NCBI GenBank assembly: GCA_038380435.1
Contig: JAWZYU010000020.1
Location: forward strand, 46,842,307-46,906,306
From: Ryuthela nishihirai
Lineage: Eukaryota > Arthropoda > Arachnida > Araneae > Heptathelidae
Direction: 5' to 3'
Length of the DNA: 64,000 nucleotides
Position numbers and translations under genes: made by a program. Positions 33,033 through 42,902 of the stretch are shown here, piece after piece. The notes under the pieces are model-generated. The model saw only the letters and a list, made by a program, of their open reading frames with translations. It did no database searches and was not told the DNA's origin. Position 1 is the first letter of the stretch; each line of letters opens with the position of its first letter.

Positions 33033-33425
33033 GGTCGGGGGGGGGGGGGCTCAGTCGGTAGCGCCCCAGGCTCGTAATCTGTAGTTCCCAGGTTCGAGTC
33101 CCAGCTGGGTGAGCGTTGAGATTTATCTCCGCAAAATTCCCCGCCCTGCCCACGGTCAGTAGGGGACACCGATGGGCTTGGAAAGGCCGCCGTCCGTCGG
33201 AGGGGACGTTAAGCCGTGGCTCCGTGTGCGGGAGAGCCATACCCTGTGCACGCTAAAGAACACGCTGGATGGCCTTGACGGGAGGCTACCATCTGTCTCC
33301 CAACAGCTGTTCCAGTGGGTCCCCTCCCCCAACCTTCTCTGAGCCTTCGGGGTCCTTGTGACCTGGCCATTTAGCCCATGGTGTGCAAAAAAGTGTCGCT
33401 CAGAGGTAAAACAACTCAACCCAAC
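33030..33425 (+). mobile_element. SINE A with expanded G tract in the head
   Basis: The head reads GGGGTC then about 13 G then CTCAGTCGG, where others have GGGGCGGGGGTGGCTCAG. The rest is a low-divergence copy. Flanks share CTTGTTATT and TAATAGTTAGGT (about 32926 and 33426), suggesting a long TSD that later diverged, and then the inverted AT repeats lie inside the insertion boundary. Confidence 0.88.
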
Positions 33426-34177
33426 TTGTTATTCTTTAATAGTTAGGTCAACTTCTCTCTGTTACATGAAAGAATCGAAAACCATCCGTTACATCTCACC
33501 TATAAGATGGAAGAATGCGGAATCCAACGAAAACATAAAGATGCTTTTTAACTGAAAGCTGTCGAACAATAAAGCGAGATAAAAAAAAAAGCGAAAGAAA
33601 AAAACTGACTCACGAGAGGGAAGCGAAGAGCTGGAAAAGCGACATTTTCTTTCAGCATCTTGAACACTGAAATTGCTGAACGCGATAATCTAGCAAGAGC
33701 TCTGAAGAGTTTTTTTTTAAAGAGTTTTGTTGCCGTTCCTTTTTAACTCTTTTCATTCTGTTTTCGTTTATTTATTTATTTATTTTTTGTTCCTCTTTTC
33801 TCTTTCTTATCTTTACTCCGCCTTTTTTCATTTTTTACCCATTTTTTCCCCTTCTTCTTCGAGTCCGTTTCCAAGCTTCAGACGTGAGAATCACACGAAT
33901 TGGCGAACCCCAAATGATCACGTTGCCTTCTTCTTCTTTCAACGATTGCATCGCATGTCCTCAATGCCTTCCCACCTCGTGCCTCTATAGCAACCATAAC
34001 ACATTGTTGGTCGTCAACCGTTTTAACAGAAAACCTCTTTATTTCTGTCGTCATTTTTTCTTCTCTAAGAAAGCCAAATGCTGCTTCAAATTGCCTTCAA
34101 TATTGATTATTTCTTTCCCTTTTTTATTTTCTGTAACTACTCGGTAATTTCTTACACCTTAGGTTTTGTTATTGTTC
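33426..34177. other. Interval without a recognised gene
   Basis: Pyrimidine-rich at 33720-33870. Frames of 87 codons are Phe/Leu/Ser rich and lack a domain. Confidence 0.4.
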
Positions 34178-34287
34178 TAGTGGTTTGAGTGGGCAGGGCA
34201 GTCGGTAGCGTGGCAGGCTCGTAATCTGCAGTTCCCAGGTTCGAGTCCCACCTATCCCATCGTTGAGATTTATTTCCGCTATAACTG
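34178..34287 (+). mobile_element. SINE A head fragment cut by a MITE
   Basis: GGGCAGTCGGTAGCGTGGCAGGC, box B GGTTCGAGTCCC and GAGATTTATTTCCGC, then the MITE TA at 34288. The downstream SINE part is missing. Confidence 0.82.
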
Positions 34288-34880
34288 TACAGTCGCTCAA
34301 AAAAGTATCCGAACACCATGGTTGATTACAGAATTCAGATAAAATATCTGGAAACGATTTTTTTTAGAAATTAGTGATCTGGCAACCTTCGTGTCACGTG
34401 ATTACAGAATTCAGGAAAAATATCTGGAGCGTGTACAGCAACTGTACACGCTCCAGTTACCGTTCACAGCAAACTGGAGCGTGTGCAGTTACTGCACACG
34501 TTCCAGTTTGCTGTGAACGGTAACTGCACACGCTCAATATTTCCGTGAGTGAGCCCACACGATCTAGTATCAAAATAATATGACCACCTACAGTCGCTCA
34601 AAAAAGTATCCGAACACTACGGTTGATTACAGAATTCAGAAAAAACATCTGGCAAAGTTTTTTTAGAAATGAGTGATCTGGCGGCAACCTTCGTGTCACG
34701 TGATTACAGAATTCAGGAAAAATATCTGGAGCGTGTACAGCAACTGTACACGCTCCAGTTACCGTTCGGTTCCAGTTGAACACAGAATTCAGAAAAAATA
34801 TGTGGCAACGATTTTGTTTTAGAAATTAGTGATCTGGCACCCTTCGTGTCACGTGACACGAAGGTTGTCAGATCGCTAAT
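34288..34880. mobile_element. Two mariner-like MITEs in tandem
   Basis: Unit 1 is 34288-34588 and unit 2 starts at TA 34589, with the same join (GATCTAGTATCAAAATAATA, TGACCACC) as at 8.54 kb. Unit 2 has an interior rearrangement near 34770 (GGTTCCAGTTGAACACAGAATTC) and lacks the terminal TIR on the right. Confidence 0.88.
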
Positions 34881-35043
34881 TTTTTTTTGGATTGGAGGTA
34901 TTAATGAAATGTTGGGATTGGCACTTTCCAAATCCCCCGATACCATTAATAGCGCCTCCTTGTTGTTCAAGGATTGATAAATGGCCAAACTTTAAACGAA
35001 TATTACAAATATCTACGGTAGAAATTTTAAATTTTAGTGGTGG
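34881..35043. other. A+T-rich interval without a gene
   Basis: 34985-35045 resembles 9364-9417. No gene. Confidence 0.4.
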
Positions 35044-35115
35044 AATGGGGGCGGGGGTGGCTTACTGTGGACTGTGGCAAGCAGCTGCTTGAGGGGGTAT
35101 TTATTTTTTATTTTA
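35044..35115 (+). mobile_element. Chimera of SINE A head start and SINE B 3' end
   Basis: ATGGGGGCGGGGGTGGCTTA matches the first 20 bases of a family A head. After a few bases, GACTGTGGCAAGCAGCTGCTTGAG and TATTTATTTTTTATTTT match the family B end. It is either a deletion between two adjacent copies or a template switch. Confidence 0.7.
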
Positions 35116-35221
35116 ATGAAATAACGCTGCTTTCACACTAGTTTCTATAAAATTATTAATTAACAGAATTAATGAAAAAATATAAATTAATAAATTAATA
35201 AAAAAATTAAAGAACAATCCT

Positions 35222-35752
35222 ATGTTATGTCAATGGAAAGCTAAAGTCGAAACTCTATAACTTTAAACTAAAATAGTTTTTTTAGGTTTGAAAAATGGGA
35301 TTGCAGATAAAGACCTCAAACAAATAAATCAATATCTCAATTTTCAACAATATTCGTTCAGTATTTAATGAGTTATGGAAATTTGAATATTTAACAACAG
35401 CAATGCCAGTCTTAAGAAACTTAAACAAAACTGAGGAATTGTGAAAGAATTCTTTTCACAAAGTTCTAAAATACAAGCTTATTTTATTAAACACTTTGAT
35501 GCAATACTTAGTACTAAGTTTTAATTAACTTCTGAACCCAATTACTTTAGAGTGCTGTGTCGTTATTAAATATTGAAACTTTTACAACTCATTAAAGAGT
35601 GAACGAATATTGTTCGAAATCGGGATATTGATATATTTAAGTGAGATCTTTATCTACTATCGCATTTTTCGAAACGAAAAAAAAAACTTATTTCAAAAGT
35701 TATAGAGCTTCGCTGTTGGTTTCCCATTGACCTAACATTACATTCTCACTTA
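35222..35752. mobile_element. Fold-back element with inverted repeats of about 180 bp
   Basis: The left arm (about 35225-35400) and the complement of the right arm (about 35575-35750) align over most of their length. Shared phrases: GTCAATGG, CTCTATAACTTT, GATAAAGA, AACAATATTCGTTCA, TTTAATGAGTT. The centre is about 170 bp of A+T-rich DNA with no frame. Related arms occur at 23.95/27.15 kb and 40.3 kb. Confidence 0.75.
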
Positions 35753-35812
35753 TATTTATGGAAACTAAGGTATTTTCTCAATCGCCTGTTCGTTCCCAAT
35801 TTCCACCATTTG

Positions 35813-36207
35813 AGGGGCGGGGGGGGGGGGGGGGTCAGTCGGTAGCGCGCCAGGCTCGTAATCTGTAGTTCCCAGGTTCGAGTCCCAGCTGGGTCAGCGT
35901 TGAGATTTATCTCCGCAAAATTCCCCCGCCCTGCCCACGGTCAGTAGGGGACACCGATGGGCTTGGAAATGCCGCCGTCCGTCGGATGGAACGTTAAGCC
36001 GTGGCTCCGTGTGCAGGAGAGCCATACCCTGTACACGTTAAAGAACATACTGGATGGCCTTGACGGGAGGCTATCATCTGTCTTCCAACAGCTGTTCCAG
36101 TGGGTCCCCTCCCTCAACCTTCTCTGAGCCTTCGGGGTCCATGTGACCTGGCCATTTAGCCCATTGTGTGCAAAAAAGTGCCGCTCAGAGGTAAAACAAC
36201 CCAACCC
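35813..36207 (+). mobile_element. SINE A, full length, expanded G tract
   Basis: GGGGCG is followed by about 16 G before TCAGTCGG, replacing the usual GGGGTGGC. Otherwise a typical copy. It is followed without spacer by another plus-strand SINE. Confidence 0.9.
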
Positions 36208-36464
36208 AGCTCAGTCGGTAGCGCTCCAGGGTGGTGATCTGTACTTCCCAGGTTCGAGTCCCAGCAGTCAACGTTCAGATTTATATCCCCTCCCCCCGTG
36301 CCCACGGACAGTAGGGGACACCGATGTGCTTGGAAAGGCCGCTGTCCGTCGGATGGGGCGTTAAGCCGTGGCGCTGTGTGCGGGAAAGCCATACCCTACG
36401 CACGATAAAGAACATACTGGATGGCCTTGACGGGAGGCTACCATCTGTCTAAAACAACCCAACC
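36208..36464 (+). mobile_element. SINE A with internal 3' deletion
   Basis: Starts at CAGCTCAGTCGGTAGCGC. The tail unit is mostly deleted: CCATCTGTCT joins directly to AAAACAACCCAACC. It sits tail to head with the previous copy. Confidence 0.88.
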
Positions 36465-36667
36465 TAAATCCACTATTAGAGGATGCGAAAATAAGGAAAA
36501 GAAAAGTGGTTGATTAATATTCTTCTGGTTTATATTACCATGTGATCTTTGCAGAAAAAAAAGAACTCAAACTCTGAACTGTGCGGATCGGAAGCTGAGG
36601 AGCTCTTTTCCTTTTTCTGCATCCCATTTGAGCTGGGTTTCTTTCAATTAACTGGGTAGTGCGCAAT
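36465..36667. other. Interval without a gene
   Basis: No gene or known repeat recognised. Confidence 0.4.
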
Positions 36668-37029
36668 GCCAAGTCTGCCTTGACGATAGCTATTTCGATG
36701 ACGTCAATGATGATGAATAATATGGAGGGAAATATTTTAAATAAATTTTGACATAATATTATGGCAGGTAATTGTAGAATGTACTTAACAAATGAATACA
36801 ATATTAAACATATTACTCTTAAGGCAATAATGCAAAATAAAAAAAAATAGTAACTTCAATACATATTTGGTTATTGCTACATTAATTATTATCTTATTCA
36901 TTTGTAAGGTAAATAATAACTTAAAGCAACTTGCAATAATATTAAATCAAAATTTGAAAACAATTTCCCTCCTTACGTGACGTCATCAAAAGAGCCGTCG
37001 TGGCCTTCATCGTCAAGATAGCCTTGGCC
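36668..37029. mobile_element. Fold-back element with TGACGTCA in its inverted repeats
   Basis: The left arm 36668-36765 and right arm 36935-37029 are imperfect inverted repeats. Shared: GCCAAG, CTTGACGAT, GATGACGTCA, GGAGGGAAAT, ATTTTGA, TAATATTA. It has the same arrangement as 655-1045 (CRE-like core inside long arms, A+T-rich centre), so the two may be one family. Confidence 0.65.
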
Positions 37030-37279
37030 AGGCTCGTAATCTGCAGTTTCCAGGTTCGAATTCCACTTCTTCCAGCATTAAGGTTGTTGGGTTGTTTTAC
37101 CTCTGAGCGGCACTTTTTTGCACACCATGAGCTAAATGGCCAGGTCACATGGATCCCGAAGGCTCAGAGAAGGTTGGGGGAGGGGACCCACTGGAACAGC
37201 TGTTGGGAGACAGATGGTAGCCTCCCGTCAAGGCCCATTGTGTGCAGAAAAGTTCCGCTCAGAGGTAAAACAACCCAAC
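37024..37279. mobile_element. Mosaic of three SINE A pieces
   Basis: 37024-37083 is a plus-strand head fragment (GCCAGGCTCGTAATCTGCAG). 37084-37236 is a minus-strand tail unit (GGGTTGTTTTACC to CCCGTCAAGGCC). 37237-37279 is a plus-strand tail end (CATTGTGTGCAGAAAAGTTCC to CAACCCAAC). The last piece matches 59217-59262 in its private differences. Confidence 0.8.
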
Positions 37280-37384
37280 TATTGCTGCAACTGTACTTGA
37301 TCCGATTCTTCTGTTCTCACTATTTTGCCTGGTTAACTTTTACTTTGTTGCCATTGTATTTGATTGGATTTTACTCGTGTCGCC
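37280..37384 (-). repeat. Dispersed 105-bp repeat between SINE pieces (copy 1)
   Basis: On the minus strand it reads GACACGAGTAAAATCCAATC, then AATACAATGGCAACAAAGTA, GTTAACCAGGCAAAATAGTG and TTGCAGCAATAG. It matches 59110-59216 almost base for base and, in part, 58637-58715 and 56096-56170. Confidence 0.85.
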
Positions 37385-37772
37385 GGGGGTGGGGGGAGGG
37401 GCTCAGTCGGTAGCGCTCCAGGCTCGTAATCTGTAGTTCCCAGGTTCGAGTCCCAGCAGGGTCAACGTTGAGATTTATCTCCGTAAAATTCCCCGCCCTG
37501 CCCACGGTCAGTAGGGGACACCGATGGGCTTGGAAAGGCCGCCGTCCGTTGGATGGGACGTTAAGCCGTGGCCCCGTGTGCGGGAGAGCCATATGCTGTG
37601 CACGTTAAAGAACACGCTGGATGGCCTTGACGGGAGGCTACCATCTGCCTCCCAACAGCTGTTCCAGTGGGTCCCCTCCCCCAACCTTCTCTGAGCCTTC
37701 GGGGTCCTTGTGACCTGGCCATTTAGCCCATGGTGTGCAAAAAGGTGCCGCTCAGAGGTAAAACAACCCAAC
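37385..37772 (+). mobile_element. SINE A, full length
   Basis: Head slightly altered (GGGGTGGGGGGAGGGGCTCAG). The rest is a young copy with tail AACCCAACC. Confidence 0.93.
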
Positions 37773-39093
37773 CTTACCCTTTCGAATTGGTATAAACTAT
37801 GCGAATTGAATATTTATCAGATCATATTGTAAAGGCAAAAACAAGAAAATATTTTTTTTTAGTTCCAAACAATTATATTTGAATCCTATTTTGAAAGATA
37901 TTTCGCTGTGCTGTCACAGATAGTTTTAAAAAACAAAAACTGGAAAAACATGAGGACTACGCAGAAATTTATTTCTGGTGGAGCTTCATAGTGAAATGTG
38001 TTCTGGATCAAATCTGAGATATGATGATTTTGGTAGCAGATTTCTTCAAATCTTTTTCCTAGTTTTAAGTATCTTGTAAAAAAATTTGCACCTTAAAAAA
38101 TTCCTAAAGTTGGCAAATTATTTCGATTTTTTTTCACGATAATGGGCAAATATATGCATTTCTTAAACAAAGAAAAATTAAATCTGTGTTTTTATCACAT
38201 GTTTAATTTTCATCATGTAATAAATGCTGAACAACTGAACATTTTACCGTTCATTCAATTCGAACTATCTTCACTCAAACCATCTTCCTTCTATTTTCGA
38301 ATGATGTTCTCTCTCTCTCTGCCCAACTTTGTCAACATCTTAAGATGCATCCTACTTTACGATTTCTCCTTGGAATCTTAAAATTCTCTTTCAGGAGGAT
38401 TTCGCCACTAGTCTTACTCCCCCCTCAACATATTTCTTCTCTTATTACTAAATGTAATTCCAGAATTTTTTTCTATTGATATGTGTGTTTCAAAACACAT
38501 CCACAAAACAGAATCTTCATATTGTCCGCTGGAGTGAATGAAAAGGAAAATATCCCTCCACCCATCCTGCGTTCTCATGAATAAAACCCTTAAAAGATAC
38601 GGATCAAAAAACCCATAAATAACACACTGACCCGTAACAACGCGACACTGTCTTTTTTTATTACTATGCCGCCAGTGGCCACGGAAAACGGTCTCCCTTC
38701 CAGCTCCGGGTGCTCCGTATTGACGCATGCATATTGAATCCCCCCCCACCACCACCAGCACCGATGCCGAAGGATGCCATTACCTCCTCGAAGGCAGTGG
38801 AGCGCAGAGCAGACAATTGCAAAACAACTCTCTTCGCTGTCTCTTTGGTTATGGTGAAGAGGAAGACGGATTTTGGAGGAGAGAAAATGGGCGCGAGCTT
38901 AACGGAAAAAGTGGCCGGCAAAATGAAAAAGAACAACGCCCGGTGACCTATTTTAGTGTCAAAATTCAAATCTTTAAATATACATAAATATTTGTAAGCA
39001 GATGGGAGGCGGGGATTTTAAAGTATATACTCGGTGGATCTTTTTATTTTGGAATAGATCTATGTTATCCGAATAGAAGATTACAATTCAGAT
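37773..39093. other. Long unique interval, A+T rich with a CpG-rich island
   Basis: 37790-38640 is A+T rich with a 79-codon frame of no known family. About 38660-38945 is CpG richer, with overlapping frames on both strands (78-101 codons, one Gly-rich). No splice-bounded exon or domain is evident. Confidence 0.35.
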
Positions 39094-39454
39094 TGGGTTG
39101 TTTTACCTCTGAGCGGCACTTTTTCTGCACGCCATGGGCTAAATGGCCAGGCCACAATGATCCCGAGGGTTCGGAGAAGTTTTGGGGAGGGGACCCACTA
39201 GGCAACTATTGGGAGACCAATGGTAGCCTCCCTTCAAGTCCATCGAACTTGTTCTTTATCGTGCACGGGGTATGACTCTCCCGCACACGGCGCCACGACT
39301 TAACGTTTCGACGGACGGCGTCCTTTTCAAGTCCATCGGTTTCCCTACTGACGAAGGTCACGGTGGCGCGAGAGATAAATCTCTCTACCCGAGTTCCACC
39401 TGAGCAATCGCGGTGATAAATCTCCACGCTTGCTCAGGTGGAACTCAAACTGCG
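39094..39454 (-). mobile_element. SINE A, old copy, split by a nested SINE
   Basis: Diverged tail, centre and box B region. A short inverted duplication (GATAAATCTCTCTACCCGAG and GATAAATCTCCACGCTTGC) lies near 39380-39430. It resumes at 39844-39885 (TATTACGTTCCTGGCGCGCTACCCACTGAGCC). Confidence 0.82.
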
Positions 39455-39830
39455 GGGCGGGGGTGGCTCAGTCGGTAGCGCGCCAGGCTCGTAATCTGTA
39501 GTTCCCAGGTTCGAGTCCCAGCTGGGTCAACGTTGAGATTTATCTCCGCAAAATTCCCCGCCCTGCCCACGGTCAGTAGGGGACACCGATGGGCTTGGAA
39601 AGACCGCCGTCCGTCGGAGGGGACGTTAAGCCGTGGCTCCGTGTGCGGGAGAGCCATACCCTGTGCACGTTAAAGAACACGCTGGATGGCCTTGATCTGT
39701 CTCCCAACAGCTGTTCCAGTGGGTCCCCTCCCCCAACCTTCTCTGAGCCTTCGGGGTCCATGTGACCTGGCCATTTAGCCCATGGTGTGCAAAAAAGTGC
39801 CGCTCAGAGGTAAAGCAACCCAACCCAAAC
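39455..39830 (+). mobile_element. SINE A nested in an opposite old copy, 13-bp TSD
   Basis: AACTCAAACTGCG is present at 39442-39454 and 39831-39843. A small deletion removes GACGGGAGGCTACC from the tail unit. Confidence 0.95.
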
Positions 39831-39843
39831 AACTCAAACTGCG

Positions 39844-39885
39844 TATTACGTTCCTGGCGCGCTACCCACTGAGCCACTCGGACCC
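39844..39885 (-). mobile_element. SINE A, head end of the split old copy
   Basis: Completes the tRNA-like head of the 39094-39454 element, ending GAGCCACTCGGACCCC. Confidence 0.82.
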
Positions 39886-40030
39886 CACAATTCAGAGATC
39901 AGTAACTTATTAAATATGCTTTTTAGGAAACATGAGTCCGTAGATAAATTAAACATCGCAATCAATTGTCAAGCAGCCGTGAGCAACAAGTTCCAACCCC
40001 ACTGTGCAATTTACATTCGGTAGTTGAATT

Positions 40031-40250
40031 AGCCATCCCGTGGCCGAGTGGTTAGCGCGCTCGGCTACTGATCTACGGGACCTGGGTTCGAGCCCCGGGT
40101 AAGGCATGGATGTTCGTGTTGTTTTCTGCTGAGGTCCTGCCATACTCTCAGATCTTCTACTCTGGCATATAAACTGACAGGCTCCTGTCAGACTTCTGTG
40201 GCAAGCAGCTGCTTGAGGGGGTATTTATTATTTATTTATTATTAGTTGAA
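40031..40250 (+). mobile_element. SINE B, full length, reference copy
   Basis: CCATCCCGTGGCCGAGTGGTTAGCGCGC, then box B GGTTCGAGCCCCGGG. The body has TTCTGCTGAGGTCCTGCC, TATAAACTGACAGGCTCCTG, the palindrome CAAGCAGCTGCTTG, and a (TATT)n tail. The long D-arm start GTGGCCGAGTGGTTA is typical of Leu/Ser tRNAs. Confidence 0.92.
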
Positions 40251-40279
40251 TTATATGACCACTTTGCTCATGTTTTGCC

Positions 40280-40745
40280 AACAGAAAGTTAATTTCGACG
40301 ATCTAAAGCTTCTAAAATAAGCGTTTTATGAAAAAAATGTGGCTGAGGGGAATTTAGAAATCTCAATGAAAACTATCAAAATATTGATTTTTTTAACAAT
40401 ATTCTTTCAGTGTTTAAACAGGTGTGTTTTAAGAAATTTTCAAAAAATTAGACGATTATTGAAGGGATTATTTACACGCGCTTTTAAAATGTGTAGTTGT
40501 TTATGAATGGTTTGAAATAATACCTCTTATTTCAGTTGCAATTCAAAGATAAATTCTTTTTTTTAGCATTGCCGCCGTTTTAAAATGTTCAAACTTCCGT
40601 AACTATTTAAATACTGAAGCAATATTGTTGAAGATCGATATTTAGAGAATTGATTCAGATCTTTAATTTAGTTTTCGTCATGTTGTCTCATGAAAGGTTC
40701 ATTTAAATTAAAAGTTATAGAGCTTCGAACCGTGCCATTGACACC
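40280..40745. mobile_element. Fold-back element with long inverted repeats
   Basis: The left arm (from TTTGCCAACAGAAAGTTAATTTC to TTCAGTGTTTA) and right arm (from TTTAAATACTGAAGCAATATT to CGTGCCATTGACACC) are diverged inverted repeats of about 140-150 bp. They contain the same GATCT, ATCAATAT and AACAATATT phrases as 35222-35752. Confidence 0.68.
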
Positions 40746-40849
40746 CAAAATTAGTGAAGAGTCACTAGAAAAAAAAATATTCCATTCGTAAAGAACCTCA
40801 GGAAAAATTCTGCATTCGGAACGAAAACATACATTTTTTTATGTGGAAA

Positions 40850-41063
40850 AATAAATAAGAATGAATATCCCCTCAAACAGCTGCTTGCCACAGAGGTCTG
40901 ACAGGAGCCTGTCAGTTTATATGCCATAGTAGAAGATCTAAGAGGATGGCATGACCTCAGCAGAAAAACGACACACACATCCATGCCTTACCCGGGGCCC
41001 GAACCCGGGTCCCTTAGATCAGTAACCAAGCGCGCTAACCACTCGGCCACGGGACGGCATGTG
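40850..41063 (-). mobile_element. SINE B, full length
   Basis: Inverted relative to 40031-40250. Ends in CCGTCCCGTGGCCGAGTGGTT (read on the minus strand) and has all 3' landmarks. The pair brackets the fold-back element. Confidence 0.92.
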
Positions 41064-41428
41064 TGAAAAAAAAACTGTTTTTTTAGGAATCAAGAAAATA
41101 TCTTGATTAGAAAATAAAAATATACATTTTTAATGAGTACGATGAATTGATAAAATCGTTTAGTTATTGAAATAATTGTCATTAATCTGGTGGGATCTAG
41201 ACTCCTGATAAGATGTCACGTGCTCTGAAGTTATATTTCTAAATATTATATATTTTATATTAACAGAGACCCCCTGACAGGTTATCATCAGGTGTGTCGT
41301 TGTTTCGGATCCCACCCTCCAATGACAATTTTAACTTTTTATTCATTCGTTTAGTTACGTATCTAAAAATGTTTGGCGAAAAAAAAATAAACTAGAATCT
41401 GGATATTGATTTGTTCTGGGCATTTCCC
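41064..41428. other. Interval without a gene
   Basis: A+T-rich, no gene. AGACCCCCTGACAGGTTATCATCAGG near 41270 is not matched elsewhere in the window. Confidence 0.4.
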
Positions 41429-41439
41429 ACAGCTGATTT

Positions 41440-41994
41440 GGGGCGGGGGTGGCTCAGTCGGTAGTGCGCCAGGCTCATGATCTGCAGTTCCCAGGTTCGA
41501 GTCCCAGCTGGGTCAACGTTGAGATTTATCTTCGCAAAATTATCCGCCCTGCCCACGGTCAGTAGGGGACACCGATGGGCTTGGAAAGGCCGCCGTCCGT
41601 CGGATGAGACGTTAAACCGTGGCTCCGTGTGCGGGAGAGCCATACCCTGTGCACGTTAAAGAACACGCTGGATGGCCTTGACGGGAGGCTACCATCTGTC
41701 TCCCAACAGCTGTTCCAGTGGGTCCCCTCCCCCAACCTTCTCTGAGCCTTCGGAGTCCTTGTAACCTGGCCATTTAACCCATGGTGTGGAAAAACAGTAC
41801 CGCTCAGAGGTAACACAACCCAACGTTAAAGAACACGCTGGATGGCCTTGACGGGAGGCTACCATCTGTTTCCCAACAGCTGTTCCAATGGGTCCCTTCC
41901 CCCAACCTTCTCTGAGCCTTCGGGGTCCATGTGACCTGGCCATTTAGCCCATGGTGTGCAAAAAAGTGCCGTTCAGAGGTGCAACAACCAACCA
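41440..41994 (+). mobile_element. SINE A with dimeric tail, one TSD around the whole
   Basis: Head to first tail, then AACCCAAC-GTTAAAGAACAC and a second tail unit. ACAGCTGATTT flanks the complete 555 bp (41429 and 41995). Confidence 0.94.
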
Positions 41995-42005
41995 ACAGCT
42001 GATTT

Positions 42006-42902
42006 CGAAGTTCGATATTTCTATAAACCGACAGACGGACGGACATACAAGATCATTACTCTATATTTTTTTAGTTCAGTGACCCTATTCGAAAATCTTG
42101 ATATGGATTCATTTGGTGGTTCTTCCTACATATATGTTAAACCCAGAAATTGCTTTCATCAAGCCAAATGAAAGCAATAAATTGACTCATTTTTAATCTT
42201 GAGTGCGTTTTAATTACGATTTTTTCCAACTAATAAGTTTCTCATCTTACGAATAATGTAAGTGTTTTCTTTTGGAAAGCGAAAGAAAAAAAAACTTTTA
42301 AATTATGATTAAGAAAAACCTCCATCCTCTTCACCTCACCTCTCCTAGATCCAATGTTGTTTTAGTCCCACACCACGTGAGGATACACCCGACGAATCAT
42401 TTAAAATGTTTGCTTGTGAGTTAAAGAGAATTACAAGATAATAATAAAAAAATCTCCCGTGAGTAAGCCTGTTGTTGAACAGGTAATGTCAGCACCCATA
42501 TTCGTTTCGTTCACGTACCTACATAATTAATTCTGTCGTGACTGTAAAACGCGAACATTTTTTTCCCTCGTTTCTTTGGCTGCCAGCAGAGAGAATTCTC
42601 TGTCCACAATTTCTGCGTTATGTGGAGACAGCGCTTCACTTTAATAAGCGAAAAGGGGCCAAAGTAATTGCTAAAATACACACGTGTGTCTCCCTGTGGT
42701 TAAGCGAACTAGTGCGCAGACTCTGGAGCTTTCTGGCATTCAACGCTGGCTACAGTTCCTTTTTTTTCTTTTTATCATTTCGCAATTTTCTTTCTGCAGT
42801 GGCTTGTTGACGAATTAATATCGAGCTTTCTAAATCAACGAGGCAACGTAGAAAGTATTTGTACGGCCACATAGAAAGTGGTTTAGAGTTATTACAGTCT
42901 TA
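42006..42902. other. Unique interval without a recognised gene
   Basis: A 90-codon plus-strand frame at 42538-42810 ends in a Phe-rich stretch and has no domain I know. Upstream 42006-42530 is A+T rich. Confidence 0.35.

Noticed and set aside
40031..40110. Functional tRNA-Leu or tRNA-Ser gene
   Set aside because: The tRNA-like start leads into the SINE B body without a paired acceptor end, and the same structure recurs in several copies.
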